Shown here: one piece after another, positions 1 through 7,104 of the stretch
Numbering within the stretch: the first letter of the stretch is position 1
Layout of the letters: each line of letters begins with the position of its first letter
Source of the DNA: JAZDMK01 sp043800975
Lineage (GTDB): Bacteria > Bacteroidota > Bacteroidia > Bacteroidales > JAHJDW01
DNA length: 12,414 nt
Reading direction: 5' to 3'
Assembly (NCBI GenBank): GCA_043800975.1
Contig: JAZDMK010000143.1
Location: 1-12,414 of the forward strand
Made by a program: the position numbers and the translations under genes
The notes under the pieces: model-generated
The model's database searches: none
What the model was told of the DNA's origin: nothing
The model's input: the letters and a program-made list of their open reading frames with translations, nothing else

Positions 1-1
1 T

Positions 2-685
2 GCCAATGCTATTTCCTGGAACCATCCCGAAGCATACCTCATCATACTTCTGATCGATGAACGCCCCGAGGAAGTTACCGATATGGAACGCAGCGTAAAA
101 GCGGAAGTAGTATCATCTACCTTTGATGAGCCCGCTGAAAGACACGTGCGTATTGCCAACATCGTACTCGAAAAAGCAAAACGAATTGTGGAATGCGGAC
201 AGGATGTTGTTATTTTACTTGACTCAATCACCCGTCTGGCACGTGCTTTCAATACTGTTGCTCCGGCATCGGGTAAAGTACTCACAGGTGGTGTTGATTC
301 GAATGCATTACAAAAACCAAAACGTTTCTTTGGTGCTGCCCGTAAAATTGAACACGGCGGATCGCTTACCATCATTGCTACTGCATTGACTGAAACGGGA
401 TCCAAAATGGATGAAGTAATCTTTGAAGAATTTAAAGGAACCGGTAATTCGGAACTTCAGCTCGACCGTAAACTTTCCAACAAACGCGTTTGGCCGGCTA
501 TCGATCTGGTTGCTTCCAGCACGCGCCGCGATGATTTACTTGTGGATAAAGAAACACTGCAACGCTTGTGGGTACTGCGCAATCACCTGGCCGATATGAC
601 GCCGGTGGAAGTAATGGCCTTCTTAAGTGATAAATTGAAATTCTCTCAAACCAATGAGGAGTTTTTACTCTCTATGAACGGATAG
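2..685 (+). CDS. rho: Transcription termination factor Rho, C-terminal 227 residues (5' end outside window)
   Basis: Rho is a hexameric RNA-dependent ATPase/helicase that ends transcription. The reading frame is open from base 2 and includes sequence upstream of the first ATG, so the gene enters from outside the window. Visible landmarks of the RecA-type motor are LLIDERPEEVTDMERSV near the start, the Walker B strand DVVILLDSITRLARAFN, the Q/R-loop region GGVDSNALQKPKRFFGAAR, then SLTIIATALTETGSKMDEV and EEFKGTGNSEL. These match the Escherichia coli Rho order closely. The Walker A loop and the N-terminal RNA-binding domain lie outside the window. The protein ends normally (EEFLLSMNG) and is followed by a strong intrinsic terminator. 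The neighbouring gene mtaB converges on it. Identity is essentially certain; nothing can be said about the N-terminal insertion that many Bacteroidota Rho proteins carry. Confidence 0.97.
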   Translation, partial: ANAISWNHPEAYLIILLIDERPEEVTDMERSVKAEVVSSTFDEPAERHVRIANIVLEKAKRIVECGQDVVILLDSITRLARAFNTVAPASGKVLTGGVDSNALQKPKRFFGAARKIEHGGSLTIIATALTETGSKMDEVIFEEFKGTGNSELQLDRKLSNKRVWPAIDLVASSTRRDDLLVDKETLQRLWVLRNHLADMTPVEVMAFLSDKLKFSQTNEEFLLSMNG

Positions 686-724
686 GTAAGAATTATTTTT
701 TTTTATTTTTTATTTTTTTTTTTG

Positions 725-758
725 TGATTTCACTCTTCGGGGTGAAATCATTTTTTTT
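725..758 (+). terminator. Intrinsic terminator of rho with a UUCG tetraloop
   Basis: The arms 725-735 and 740-750 pair over 11 positions (one T-G wobble) around the loop TTCG (736-739), closed by C-G, which gives the very stable cUUCGg tetraloop in RNA. Eight T follow at 751-758. In the opposite direction the hairpin is followed by A rather than T, so it should not stop transcription arriving from mtaB. A long T-rich tract (696-723, with runs of 9, 6 and 11 T) sits just before the hairpin. Confidence 0.9.
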
Positions 759-768
759 GATAAGCTGT

Positions 769-2049
769 TTATTCAATGGTGCAGCATTCGCCATCAGCCG
801 ATTTAATAGTTACTTCTGTAATCTGATTAATCGAGGAAGTTTGAAAGGGCTGACGAACTTTTAAATAATTTTCAGTAAAGCCATACATGAATCCTTTATC
901 ATTTCTGGATTCCCATAACACTGTATGTTTTGTGCCGATGTTATTCTGATAAAATTTATTTTTCAGTTCTGTTGATAAAGCGCGTAAATCGCGGCTTCTC
1001 TGCGAACGAACCGAAGGAGGAACGCTGTCCGGCATTTGTACGGCACGCGTATTCTCTCTTTCAGAATAAGGAAATACGTGAAGAGAACTCACGTTCATTT
1101 TTTTTATAAACGAAAGACAGTCTGAAAAATCTTCCTCCGTTTCGCCGGGATGCCCTGCTATTACATCAACTGCGATGCAGGCAGCGGGAATGAATTCATG
1201 AATGAGAGAAATTCTTTCTTCGAATAATGCTGTATTGTATCTGCGGCCCATTCGCTGCAAAACCTTATCCGATCCCGATTGTAACGGAATGTGAAAATGC
1301 GGCATGATGCGTTTGGATCTTGCAACTAACTGAATAATTTCATGGTTTAACAGATTGGGTTCAATCGAAGAAATACGAATTCTTGAAACGTTACATTCCT
1401 TATCCAGTCTGATTAACAGATCAAGAAATGATTCTCCGTTTTTGGTTCCGAAATCACCAATATTGACGCCCGTCAGAATAACTTCGTGGATATCGGTTTG
1501 CTCAATGATCTTAACGTTATCAAGCACACCCTGAATGGTGTCGCTGCGGCTTTGCCCGCGTGCATGCGGAACAGCACAGTATGCACAATGATAATCACAG
1601 CCATCCTGAATTTTTAAAAAGCAGCGGGTGCGATCCGATTTAGACCAGGATGCATGGAATGTTTTTTCTTCTGAAATATCGGAATGAACCAGCAGCGCTT
1701 TGTCTCTTTTAAATGGCAGTTCCAGATATTCTTTGATTTTAAATTTTTCTGCCATTCCGATTACAACATCCACACCGGGAATGGATGAAAACTGTTCGGG
1801 ATGAAGCTGGACGGAGCAGCCGGTAACGATTACCATTGCATCGGGGGCGACATTGCGCGTTTGCCTGACAACCTGCCGGCATTGTTTGTCAGCAGTTCCT
1901 GTAACAGTGCATGTATTGATAACAACCACATCGGGGCGATCGCTTACTTTAGCCCGCGTGTATCCCATCTCTTCTGCAATGCCTGATAAATAAGACGATT
2001 CAGAGAAATTAAGTTTGCAGCCCAGCGTAACGAATGCAATGGTTTTCAT
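769..2049 (-). CDS. mtaB: tRNA (t6A37) methylthiotransferase MtaB, radical SAM
   Basis: MtaB converts t6A to ms2t6A at position 37 of tRNAs reading ANN codons, using two iron-sulfur clusters and S-adenosylmethionine. The 426-residue protein has the family layout. The N-terminal MTTase domain has the three cluster cysteines C11 (TLGCKLN), C47 (INTCTV) and C78 (VTGCSV). The radical SAM core has the CxxxCxxC motif C151, C155, C158 within IQDGCDYHCAYCAVPHARG. A C-terminal TRAM-like region follows from about residue 365. TLGCKLNFSES and the sequence after the CxxxCxxC motif favour MtaB over MiaB or RimO. The start ATG (2047-2049) places C11 where the family expects it. A near-consensus promoter (TAATATTTG, one base too long between TA and TTTG) reads on the minus strand at 2074-2066. 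The gene is divergent from the next one and converges with rho; no T-tailed hairpin was found after its stop. Confidence 0.95.
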   Translation of the reverse strand: MKTIAFVTLGCKLNFSESSYLSGIAEEMGYTRAKVSDRPDVVVINTCTVTGTADKQCRQVVRQTRNVAPDAMVIVTGCSVQLHPEQFSSIPGVDVVIGMAEKFKIKEYLELPFKRDKALLVHSDISEEKTFHASWSKSDRTRCFLKIQDGCDYHCAYCAVPHARGQSRSDTIQGVLDNVKIIEQTDIHEVILTGVNIGDFGTKNGESFLDLLIRLDKECNVSRIRISSIEPNLLNHEIIQLVARSKRIMPHFHIPLQSGSDKVLQRMGRRYNTALFEERISLIHEFIPAACIAVDVIAGHPGETEEDFSDCLSFIKKMNVSSLHVFPYSERENTRAVQMPDSVPPSVRSQRSRDLRALSTELKNKFYQNNIGTKHTVLWESRNDKGFMYGFTENYLKVRQPFQTSSINQITEVTIKSADGECCTIE

Positions 2050-2107
2050 CGGCGTAAAATTACGGCAAATATTACTGCGATTGATCTGTAAATTTGAAAA
2101 TAATTTC

Positions 2108-2115
2108 TATGTTTG
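2108..2115 (+). promoter_or_regulatory. Bacteroidota-type -7 element upstream of the small membrane protein gene
   Basis: TATGTTTG matches the TAnnTTTG consensus exactly, with a weak -33 (CTG, 2086-2088) 19 bases upstream. Its expected start site falls at or next to the ATG at 2120, implying a leaderless or nearly leaderless mRNA. A second exact match, TAAATTTG at 2089-2096, would give a leader of about 20 bases but has no TTG at the right distance. Either could be used. Confidence 0.5.
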
Positions 2116-2119
2116 TAAG

Positions 2120-2629
2120 ATGCTAAAGCGTATTTCATATTTGATGTGTGTATTGCTACTGTTTTTCCTCACCTTCGATTTTATGGTGTTCAAATTGCAG
2201 CGCATGCAAATGCGCCGCCATGCGCGAGAAATGACTGAGGAGAAATGCCGTAAAGATTTGCTGGTTACATTTAAATACCATAAAGATGCCCCGGGCGTTT
2301 TTGAGTCGGATGAGTTTCTTTACAAATCCAATATGTATGATGTCAAAAAAAGAGAAATCTTTGGCGATTCCGTCAGAATAACATGCATGAATGATACCCG
2401 TGAAAAATCATTGATGGAATCCTACTTCAAACAAATGAATGGCTCAGGCAAAAACACATTTCCGGGTAGTAAAACAAATGCCAAATGGCAGCTCAACAAA
2501 ATGTTTTTCAATCAACCTGAAAATGAAAGTCTGAATGTGTGTTTTAATTACTATTGTATAATTGATTTGAAAAATTATTTGATTCTTAATCCGATCATAA
2601 ATATTCTGGATCCGCCACCCGAGGCTTAA
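2120..2629 (+). CDS. Small membrane-anchored protein of unknown function, upstream of a TonB receptor
   Basis: I do not recognise a named family. The 169-residue protein starts at ATG 2120 (MLKRISYLM); the frame is open further upstream, but an earlier start would overlap mtaB and put the membrane segment internally. Residues about 5-27 form one hydrophobic segment (LMCVLLLFFLTFDFMVF), followed by a basic stretch (KLQRMQMRRHAR), so the most likely arrangement is an inner-membrane anchor or uncleaved signal. The rest is polar and charged, with YDVKKREIFGDSVRITCMND in the middle and a C-terminus ending DPPPEA. Four cysteines follow the membrane segment. From memory, Bacteroidota genomes often have small proteins of this shape (anchor, YD.VKRE.FGDS-like core, proline-rich end) directly before a TonB-dependent receptor; that suggests a role with the receptor, perhaps metal-related, but this is inference. 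A small hairpin separates the two genes. Confidence 0.75.
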   Translation: MLKRISYLMCVLLLFFLTFDFMVFKLQRMQMRRHAREMTEEKCRKDLLVTFKYHKDAPGVFESDEFLYKSNMYDVKKREIFGDSVRITCMNDTREKSLMESYFKQMNGSGKNTFPGSKTNAKWQLNKMFFNQPENESLNVCFNYYCIIDLKNYLILNPIINILDPPPEA

Positions 2630-2643
2630 ATTTTTTAATTTTC

Positions 2644-2665
2644 GGCATTATTAAATGCCATTTTT
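2644..2665 (+). terminator. Weak terminator or attenuator hairpin between the small protein and TonB receptor genes
   Basis: GGCATT (2644-2649) pairs with AATGCC (2654-2659) around the loop ATTA, followed by A and then six T (2660-2665 onward). The stem is only 6 bp, so termination would be partial at best. It lies in the 64-base gap between the two genes and could lower receptor expression relative to the small protein. Confidence 0.4.
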
Positions 2666-2690
2666 CAATTTGTAAAAATTTTAAATTTTG
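2665..2690 (+). promoter_or_regulatory. Possible promoter region of the TonB receptor gene
   Basis: Two near matches to TAnnTTTG are present: TCAATTTG (2665-2672, one mismatch) and TAAATTTTG (2682-2690, one extra base). No TTG at the expected -33 distance was found for either. If the second were used, the transcript would begin near the ATG at 2694. Co-transcription with the upstream gene is the alternative. Confidence 0.25.
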
Positions 2691-2693
2691 GCG

Positions 2694-5132
2694 ATGAATA
2701 AAAAAATATTTTTATTGATTGGCCAGCTAATTTTTTGCACTGCATTTGCGCAGCAGGTGAAGGTAATGGACATTGCCAGCCTGCAGCCCGTTTCAGGTGT
2801 GAAGATTACGGCCAGTCAACATGGACAAAATGTTACAACCGATAATCAGGGAAAAGTTGATTTATCTGTGTTTTCAGACAAAGATTCGCTTTCCTTTTAT
2901 CATATGTCCTATCAACTTTTTACAATTCTTAAAAGTGAATTGTTGACAAAACAGAATAAGAAAAATACGTTTGATGTGTATTTATCTATGAAGCAGGTAA
3001 ACCTCAGCGAAACAGTATTCTCGGTGAACCGCTTTCAGGAAAAGATTGAAGATGTTGCCGGAAAAATTGAAGTGATTCAGGCCAGAAATATTGCCATGCT
3101 GAATCCTCAAACTTCCGGTGAACTGATTCAGGCAACCGGAAATGTATTTGTACAGAAAAGTCAGCATGGTGGTTCAAGCCCTGTCATCCGGGGCTTTGAA
3201 GCAAACCGGGTTTTGCTGATTGTGGATGGTGTACGTATGAATAATGCGATATACAGAAGCGGACATTTGCAGAATATTATTACCCTTGATCCAAGCTCTG
3301 TTGAAAGAGTAGAAATTCTGTATGGCCCTGGCTCCGTGATATACGGCAGTGATGCTATCGGTGGAGTGATGCATTTTTATACAAAAAAACCGGAATTGTC
3401 ATTGAATGATAAAATGAATACCCATGTAAATCTGTTTTCGAGGTATGCAACAGCAGATCAGGAAAAATCAGGCGGCATTTCATTGAATTTCGGGAAGAAA
3501 AAGTGGGCGTCGTTAACAGAATTCTCATATAAGGATATAGAAAATTTGAGAATGGGTGCACGCAGAAATCCTGCCTATGGCGAATGGGGAAAGTGTCTGT
3601 ATTATCCTGCAACATTTGATAACAAAGATTCCGTTGTATTAAATTCTAATCCTTATGTTCAAAAGAATACCGGGTATACTCAGTACGATCTGATGCAAAA
3701 AATACTGTATCAGCCGGCATCCGATATTCAGTTAATTTTGAATCTGCAATATTCGAATAGTTCGGATGTTCCGCGCTACGACAGGCTGAATCTGGTTACC
3801 GGAAGCAGCACTTTTAGTTATGCGGAATGGTACTACGGTCCTCAGCAAAGGCTGTTGAGTTCGTTGCGTGCAGAGATAAACAGAAAGACGAAATTGTATG
3901 ACAACTGCAACGTTACGGCGGCATACCAACAGATCGGGGAAGACCGTGTACAAAGAAAGTTCGGAAAAAGTACGCGCGAGCATCGTGAGGAAGATGTTGC
4001 CGTTTATTCTTTGAATGTGGATATGAAAAAAGAATTGTTTAAAAACAACGAGTTTTCATATGGACTGGAAGTATTGAATAATCAGGTAAAATCATACGCA
4101 TGGGCAGAAAACTTCAAAACAGGAGAAACCTTTGAAAATATTTCTTCCCGTTATCCCGACGACGGAAGTCAGATGACAACAGGCTCTGCATACGTAATGC
4201 ACAGCTGGGATAAAAAAGGTAAAATGGTTTTTACACAGGGAATTCGATACACCTGGATTCAGTTGGATGCTGCCTGGTCGGATACCATGATGCACATTAT
4301 GGATTTTAATTTCGATCCCAAAGTAAAGCAGCAAAATCAGGCAATAAGTGGAAATCTCGGATTTGTTCTGATGCTTAAAAACGACTGGCGTTTCACAATG
4401 CTTGCATCTACAGGCTTTCGGGCTCCGAATGTGGATGATGTAGGAAAAGTAAATGATTCGAAAAGTTCAGCGCAGCAGATTGTAGTTCCCAATACTGCAT
4501 TGAAACCCGAGAATGCGTACAATGGTGAAATGACATTCTCCAAAACATTTAATAAAAATGTAAAAGTGGAAGTAACCGGATTTTACACTTTGCTGGAAGA
4601 TGCCATTGTTGTTAAACCGTATTCATACAATGGACAGGATTCCATGTTGTATGGTGGAGAGATGTGCAAAGTGTTTGCCCCACAGAATACGCGCGAGGCG
4701 TACGTTTGCGGGATTCAATCAGGACTGAATGCGCAGGTAACAAAAGCATTTTCGATGTTCAGTAACCTGAGTTATGTTTATGGATATATCATCAGCGATC
4801 AGTTGCCGATGGATCATATTCCTCCCGTCTATGGAATGACTTCATTTAAACTGGAACTGAAAAAATTCAGAGGTGAGTTTTATGTTCGGTATAATGGATG
4901 GAAACGACTGGAAGAATACAATCAGGAAGGGGAGGATAATCTGAATCAGGCTTCTGTGTACGGTTCCCCGGCATGGTATACAATTAATGCAAAAGTATCT
5001 TTTCAGATCAACCGCTATATAAATTTACAGGCGGGCGTAGAAAATATTCTAGATGTGTATTACCGGCAGTTTGCATCGGGAATAAGTGCTCCCGGAAGGA
5101 ATTGCATGCTTACATTGCGTGCCGGATTTTAA
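2694..5132 (+). CDS. TonB-dependent outer-membrane receptor, heme/metal-receptor-like
   Basis: An energised gate of the outer membrane that imports a ligand too large for porins. The start is taken at ATG 2694, not TTG 2688, because it gives a clean signal peptide (MNKKIFLLIGQLIFC, cleavage after TAFA). Mature residues about 20-105 look like the CarboxypepD-regulatory-like domain typical of Bacteroidota receptors. The plug spans about 123-222, with RGFEANRVLLIVDGVRMN, VERVEILYGPGSVIYGSDA and IGGVMHFYTK. The remaining roughly 590 residues form the beta-barrel, ending in the expected terminal F (RAGF). STGFRAPN near 575 and NTALKPEN near 602 resemble the FRAP and NPNL-KPE motifs of heme/hemoglobin receptors, but related motifs occur across TonB receptors, so the ligand stays open. 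At 812 residues it is of normal size. No SusD partner is adjacent, which argues against a SusCD glycan system. Confidence 0.93.
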   Translation: MNKKIFLLIGQLIFCTAFAQQVKVMDIASLQPVSGVKITASQHGQNVTTDNQGKVDLSVFSDKDSLSFYHMSYQLFTILKSELLTKQNKKNTFDVYLSMKQVNLSETVFSVNRFQEKIEDVAGKIEVIQARNIAMLNPQTSGELIQATGNVFVQKSQHGGSSPVIRGFEANRVLLIVDGVRMNNAIYRSGHLQNIITLDPSSVERVEILYGPGSVIYGSDAIGGVMHFYTKKPELSLNDKMNTHVNLFSRYATADQEKSGGISLNFGKKKWASLTEFSYKDIENLRMGARRNPAYGEWGKCLYYPATFDNKDSVVLNSNPYVQKNTGYTQYDLMQKILYQPASDIQLILNLQYSNSSDVPRYDRLNLVTGSSTFSYAEWYYGPQQRLLSSLRAEINRKTKLYDNCNVTAAYQQIGEDRVQRKFGKSTREHREEDVAVYSLNVDMKKELFKNNEFSYGLEVLNNQVKSYAWAENFKTGETFENISSRYPDDGSQMTTGSAYVMHSWDKKGKMVFTQGIRYTWIQLDAAWSDTMMHIMDFNFDPKVKQQNQAISGNLGFVLMLKNDWRFTMLASTGFRAPNVDDVGKVNDSKSSAQQIVVPNTALKPENAYNGEMTFSKTFNKNVKVEVTGFYTLLEDAIVVKPYSYNGQDSMLYGGEMCKVFAPQNTREAYVCGIQSGLNAQVTKAFSMFSNLSYVYGYIISDQLPMDHIPPVYGMTSFKLELKKFRGEFYVRYNGWKRLEEYNQEGEDNLNQASVYGSPAWYTINAKVSFQINRYINLQAGVENILDVYYRQFASGISAPGRNCMLTLRAGF

Positions 5133-5136
5133 AATG

Positions 5137-5168
5137 AAAAGGGAAGCAATTGCTTCCCTTTTTTTTGA
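5137..5168 (+). terminator. Perfect palindromic terminator, probably bidirectional
   Basis: Bases 5137-5162 are a perfect 26-base palindrome (AAAAGGGAAGCAA and its complement), forming a stem of GGGAAGC with GCTTCCC around AATT, followed by a run of T to 5166. It starts 5 bases after the TonB receptor stop. On the minus strand the stem is followed by TTTTCATTTT, so it can also stop transcription from the converging porin gene, whose stop is at 5200. Confidence 0.88.
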
Positions 5169-5199
5169 ATAAAAAATTAGAATAATCCATGAAAAATAT

Positions 5200-6465
5200 T
5201 TAGTTCTTGAAAAAAGTAGGCTTCACAGAAAGCATAATAAATCCCCAACTTCCGATTTTTCTGCTTTCGCCTCCGGATATGTATTCCATCGAAGGCTGTG
5301 CAACCATAGCTGAGTATCCAAACGTCAGATTTACATCTTTCGAAAAATCATATTTTACACTAAAGTCAGCCTCTGTTCCGAGATTGCTGTCAATAAATTT
5401 TTTGTATCCATTGTTATCTGTAACCAGATATGAATTCTGCAGAAGAAAATGATGAAAGTCGATACGCATCGAACATTTATCACTGCATTTATATAAAAAG
5501 AAAAGATAAGGATTGATCAAGCCCGCGCCCTTTGTGTCTTTGGGTATGTCGGTAAAATAATCCATGTTGCCGTTGTATGTATGTCCGCTTCCATAAAGCG
5601 TGCTGAAGGCGTGGTTTTCATCGGTGCTGTTATCAGCAGCGTCGTTTCCTGAAATGTACTCGCATCCTGCGATAATACTGAACTTGTTCAATTTGTAAGT
5701 AAAGTCAGCACTTCCAAAGTATGCTGAAATATCTCTTCCTATTGTGTCGGCACCCAACTGATAATATCCGCGCAAAGCTGCTTCCATCTTATCTTTTTTA
5801 TACTGAACCGTTCCGCCGGCTGTTCCTCTCATATATAAAGTGGTTGTCGTTTTTGTTTTTTGATAGCCATCTGCAATTCCAAGAATAGTGAAAGAAAAAT
5901 CTTTTACTTTTTTATTGACCCAGAGAATATTTAATGTTTTATAATTACCAGAACCTTTGCTGTAATCAGTTCCAGTAAGTGTTGCCTCTGAATACTGATT
6001 GAATGCACTGACCAGATCAACTGAAATTTTATTGGTTTTATAACGCAGCGTTAACGCATCGTGAGTGCCACCGCCCTGTTGCCAGTTGCTGGAACAGATC
6101 AGTCGTTCGTTATCATACTTCAATTCTTGTCGGCCTGCTTTTAGTGAAAGGCTGTCGAACAAAGGAACTTCTGCCCAGGCTTCATAAATGCCAATTCCGG
6201 GAACATCGGTTTTTAATTTTTCATCCCCCCAAACACGTACATCCTGCATCGTAATCTTTGCAGAAGCAGTTTTGGAAACATATTTTCCTGATAAACGTGT
6301 ACGCTGACTCATAAAGTAGGCGGCACTGCTTTTGAAATCAGGTTGTTTTTTATAACCGTCCCGGAATTCAAAACGGGGGCGGATTTCACCGTTAATTAAT
6401 GTTGTCTGGCAAAAAGCTCCTGCTGAAAGAAGAAGCATAACTGTAGCGAAAGCAAATCTTTTCAT
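5200..6465 (-). CDS. Alginate-export-family outer-membrane beta-barrel porin
   Basis: A predicted outer-membrane channel. Residues 1-19 form a signal peptide (MKRFAFATVMLLLSAGAFC, then QTT); the residue before C19 is F, so this is not a lipobox. The rest is alternating beta-strand sequence ending in a C-terminal aromatic pair (KPTFFKN). The most diagnostic segment is GRQELKYDNERLI (111-123), then NWQQGGGTHDALTLRY, which matches the conserved core of the alginate export (Alginate_exp) family, along with RPRFEFR near 29 and YEAWAE near 94. Length (421) is ordinary for the family. Members are named for AlgE of Pseudomonas but most Bacteroidota ones have no known substrate, and no alginate gene lies nearby, so the substrate is unknown. 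The gene follows an Rrf2 regulator on the same strand (125-base gap) and has its own promoter. Confidence 0.82.
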   Translation of the reverse strand: MKRFAFATVMLLLSAGAFCQTTLINGEIRPRFEFRDGYKKQPDFKSSAAYFMSQRTRLSGKYVSKTASAKITMQDVRVWGDEKLKTDVPGIGIYEAWAEVPLFDSLSLKAGRQELKYDNERLICSSNWQQGGGTHDALTLRYKTNKISVDLVSAFNQYSEATLTGTDYSKGSGNYKTLNILWVNKKVKDFSFTILGIADGYQKTKTTTTLYMRGTAGGTVQYKKDKMEAALRGYYQLGADTIGRDISAYFGSADFTYKLNKFSIIAGCEYISGNDAADNSTDENHAFSTLYGSGHTYNGNMDYFTDIPKDTKGAGLINPYLFFLYKCSDKCSMRIDFHHFLLQNSYLVTDNNGYKKFIDSNLGTEADFSVKYDFSKDVNLTFGYSAMVAQPSMEYISGGESRKIGSWGFIMLSVKPTFFKN

Positions 6466-6524
6466 AAGTTGATTTTATTATGCAAAATTGCGATAGTTAC
6501 TTTTTAATTGTGTTAAATTGAGTT

Positions 6525-6556
6525 CAAATTTACATTAAGAAAATGCAAACATACAA
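6525..6556 (-). promoter_or_regulatory. Promoter of the porin gene
   Basis: Read on the minus strand, TAAATTTG (6532-6525) matches the TAnnTTTG consensus exactly and TTG (6556-6554) lies 21 bases upstream as a -33 element. The expected start is near 6520, leaving a leader of about 55 bases. This makes the porin separately controllable from the Rrf2 gene that precedes it. GCAAAATTGC at 6482-6491, inside the leader, is a short inverted repeat but too weak to call an operator. Confidence 0.6.
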
Positions 6557-6590
6557 AATCTATCAATTAAGTCGTGAATAGAATAAAAAA

Positions 6591-6995
6591 TTATCGGGTG
6601 ATATCGTAGAAGGAAGTGCTTTCGAGTTTCTTTGCAATATAGTCGCGGATATCCTTAAATACGACCATTAGTTTTTTGTGTTGCTCGGATGGCGTTGTAA
6701 CGTAAAAATAGGTGCTTGCCGATTCAACAGGGGCAAGTGCGCCGTCCATCAGTCGGATTACTTCAGCAAGCATGATTTCGCGGGGATCTTTATTAAGCTT
6801 GTAACCGCCATCAGCGCCTTTTTTACTTTTTACGTACCCTGCATTCTTTAAAACAATCAGAATTTGTTCAAGAAATTTTTTCGGAATACTTTTTCTGACA
6901 GAAATATCAAAAATTTTGACACATTCTGCATCATAATGCTCTGTCAGGTCTATCATAGCCAGACATGCGTATTCACTTTTCTTGGATAATTTCAT
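6591..6995 (-). CDS. Rrf2-family transcriptional regulator lacking the Fe-S cysteine cluster
   Basis: A small winged-helix DNA-binding protein that acts as a dimer in the cytoplasm. The 134-residue sequence has the Rrf2 signature: MKLSKKSEYACLAMIDL at the N-terminus, the helix-turn-helix around 26-50 ending in IPKKFLEQIL (37-46), and the wing KGADGGYKL (59-67), followed by the dimerisation region with EVIRLMDGALAPVE. The C-terminal end KKLESTSFYDI is typical. Iron-sulfur-sensing members (IscR, NsrR, RsrR) carry three cysteines in the region after about residue 88; here the only cysteines are C11 and C25, so cluster binding of that kind is not expected. In this respect it resembles CymR of Bacillus subtilis, a Cys-less member. 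It is divergent from porQ (109-base gap) and directly upstream of the porin gene, its most obvious candidate target. Confidence 0.9.
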   Translation of the reverse strand: MKLSKKSEYACLAMIDLTEHYDAECVKIFDISVRKSIPKKFLEQILIVLKNAGYVKSKKGADGGYKLNKDPREIMLAEVIRLMDGALAPVESASTYFYVTTPSEQHKKLMVVFKDIRDYIAKKLESTSFYDITR

Positions 6996-7008
6996 AAATG
7001 GATAAAAG

Positions 7009-7016
7009 CAAAAATA
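7009..7016 (-). promoter_or_regulatory. -7 element of the Rrf2 regulator gene
   Basis: On the minus strand TATTTTTG (7016-7009) fits TAnnTTTG. The expected start, near 7004, leaves a leader of about 9 bases before the ATG at 6995. The -33 is poor (TCG at 7040-7038, 21 bases away), so a weak or activated promoter is possible. Confidence 0.45.
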
Positions 7017-7070
7017 TAAATTTATGGCATACTTAAACGAAAAAAAATGCGTTAACTGCTTTGCTGATGT

Positions 7071-7100
7071 TTCAGTCCAACGAATAAATTCATAAATTTG
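7071..7100 (+). promoter_or_regulatory. Promoter of porQ-ispH giving a nearly leaderless transcript
   Basis: TAAATTTG (7093-7100) matches the consensus exactly, with TTC (7071-7073) 19 bases upstream as a weak -33. The start codon at 7105 begins only four bases after the -7 element, so transcription would begin at or inside the ATG. If this promoter is used, the mRNA is leaderless. Confidence 0.6.
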
Positions 7101-7104
7101 TACA

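Noticed and set aside
2015..2119. Earlier start for the small membrane protein at 2015.
   Set aside because: It overlaps the mtaB start region on the other strand and would push the hydrophobic anchor into the interior; ATG 2120 fits the promoter.
2688..2693. TTG start for the TonB receptor two codons upstream of ATG 2694.
   Set aside because: It overlaps a promoter-like motif and adds only two residues before a clean signal peptide start.
6480..6491. GCAAAATTGC inverted repeat in the porin leader as an Rrf2 operator.
   Set aside because: Four-base arms in AT-rich DNA are expected by chance; no second copy supports it.
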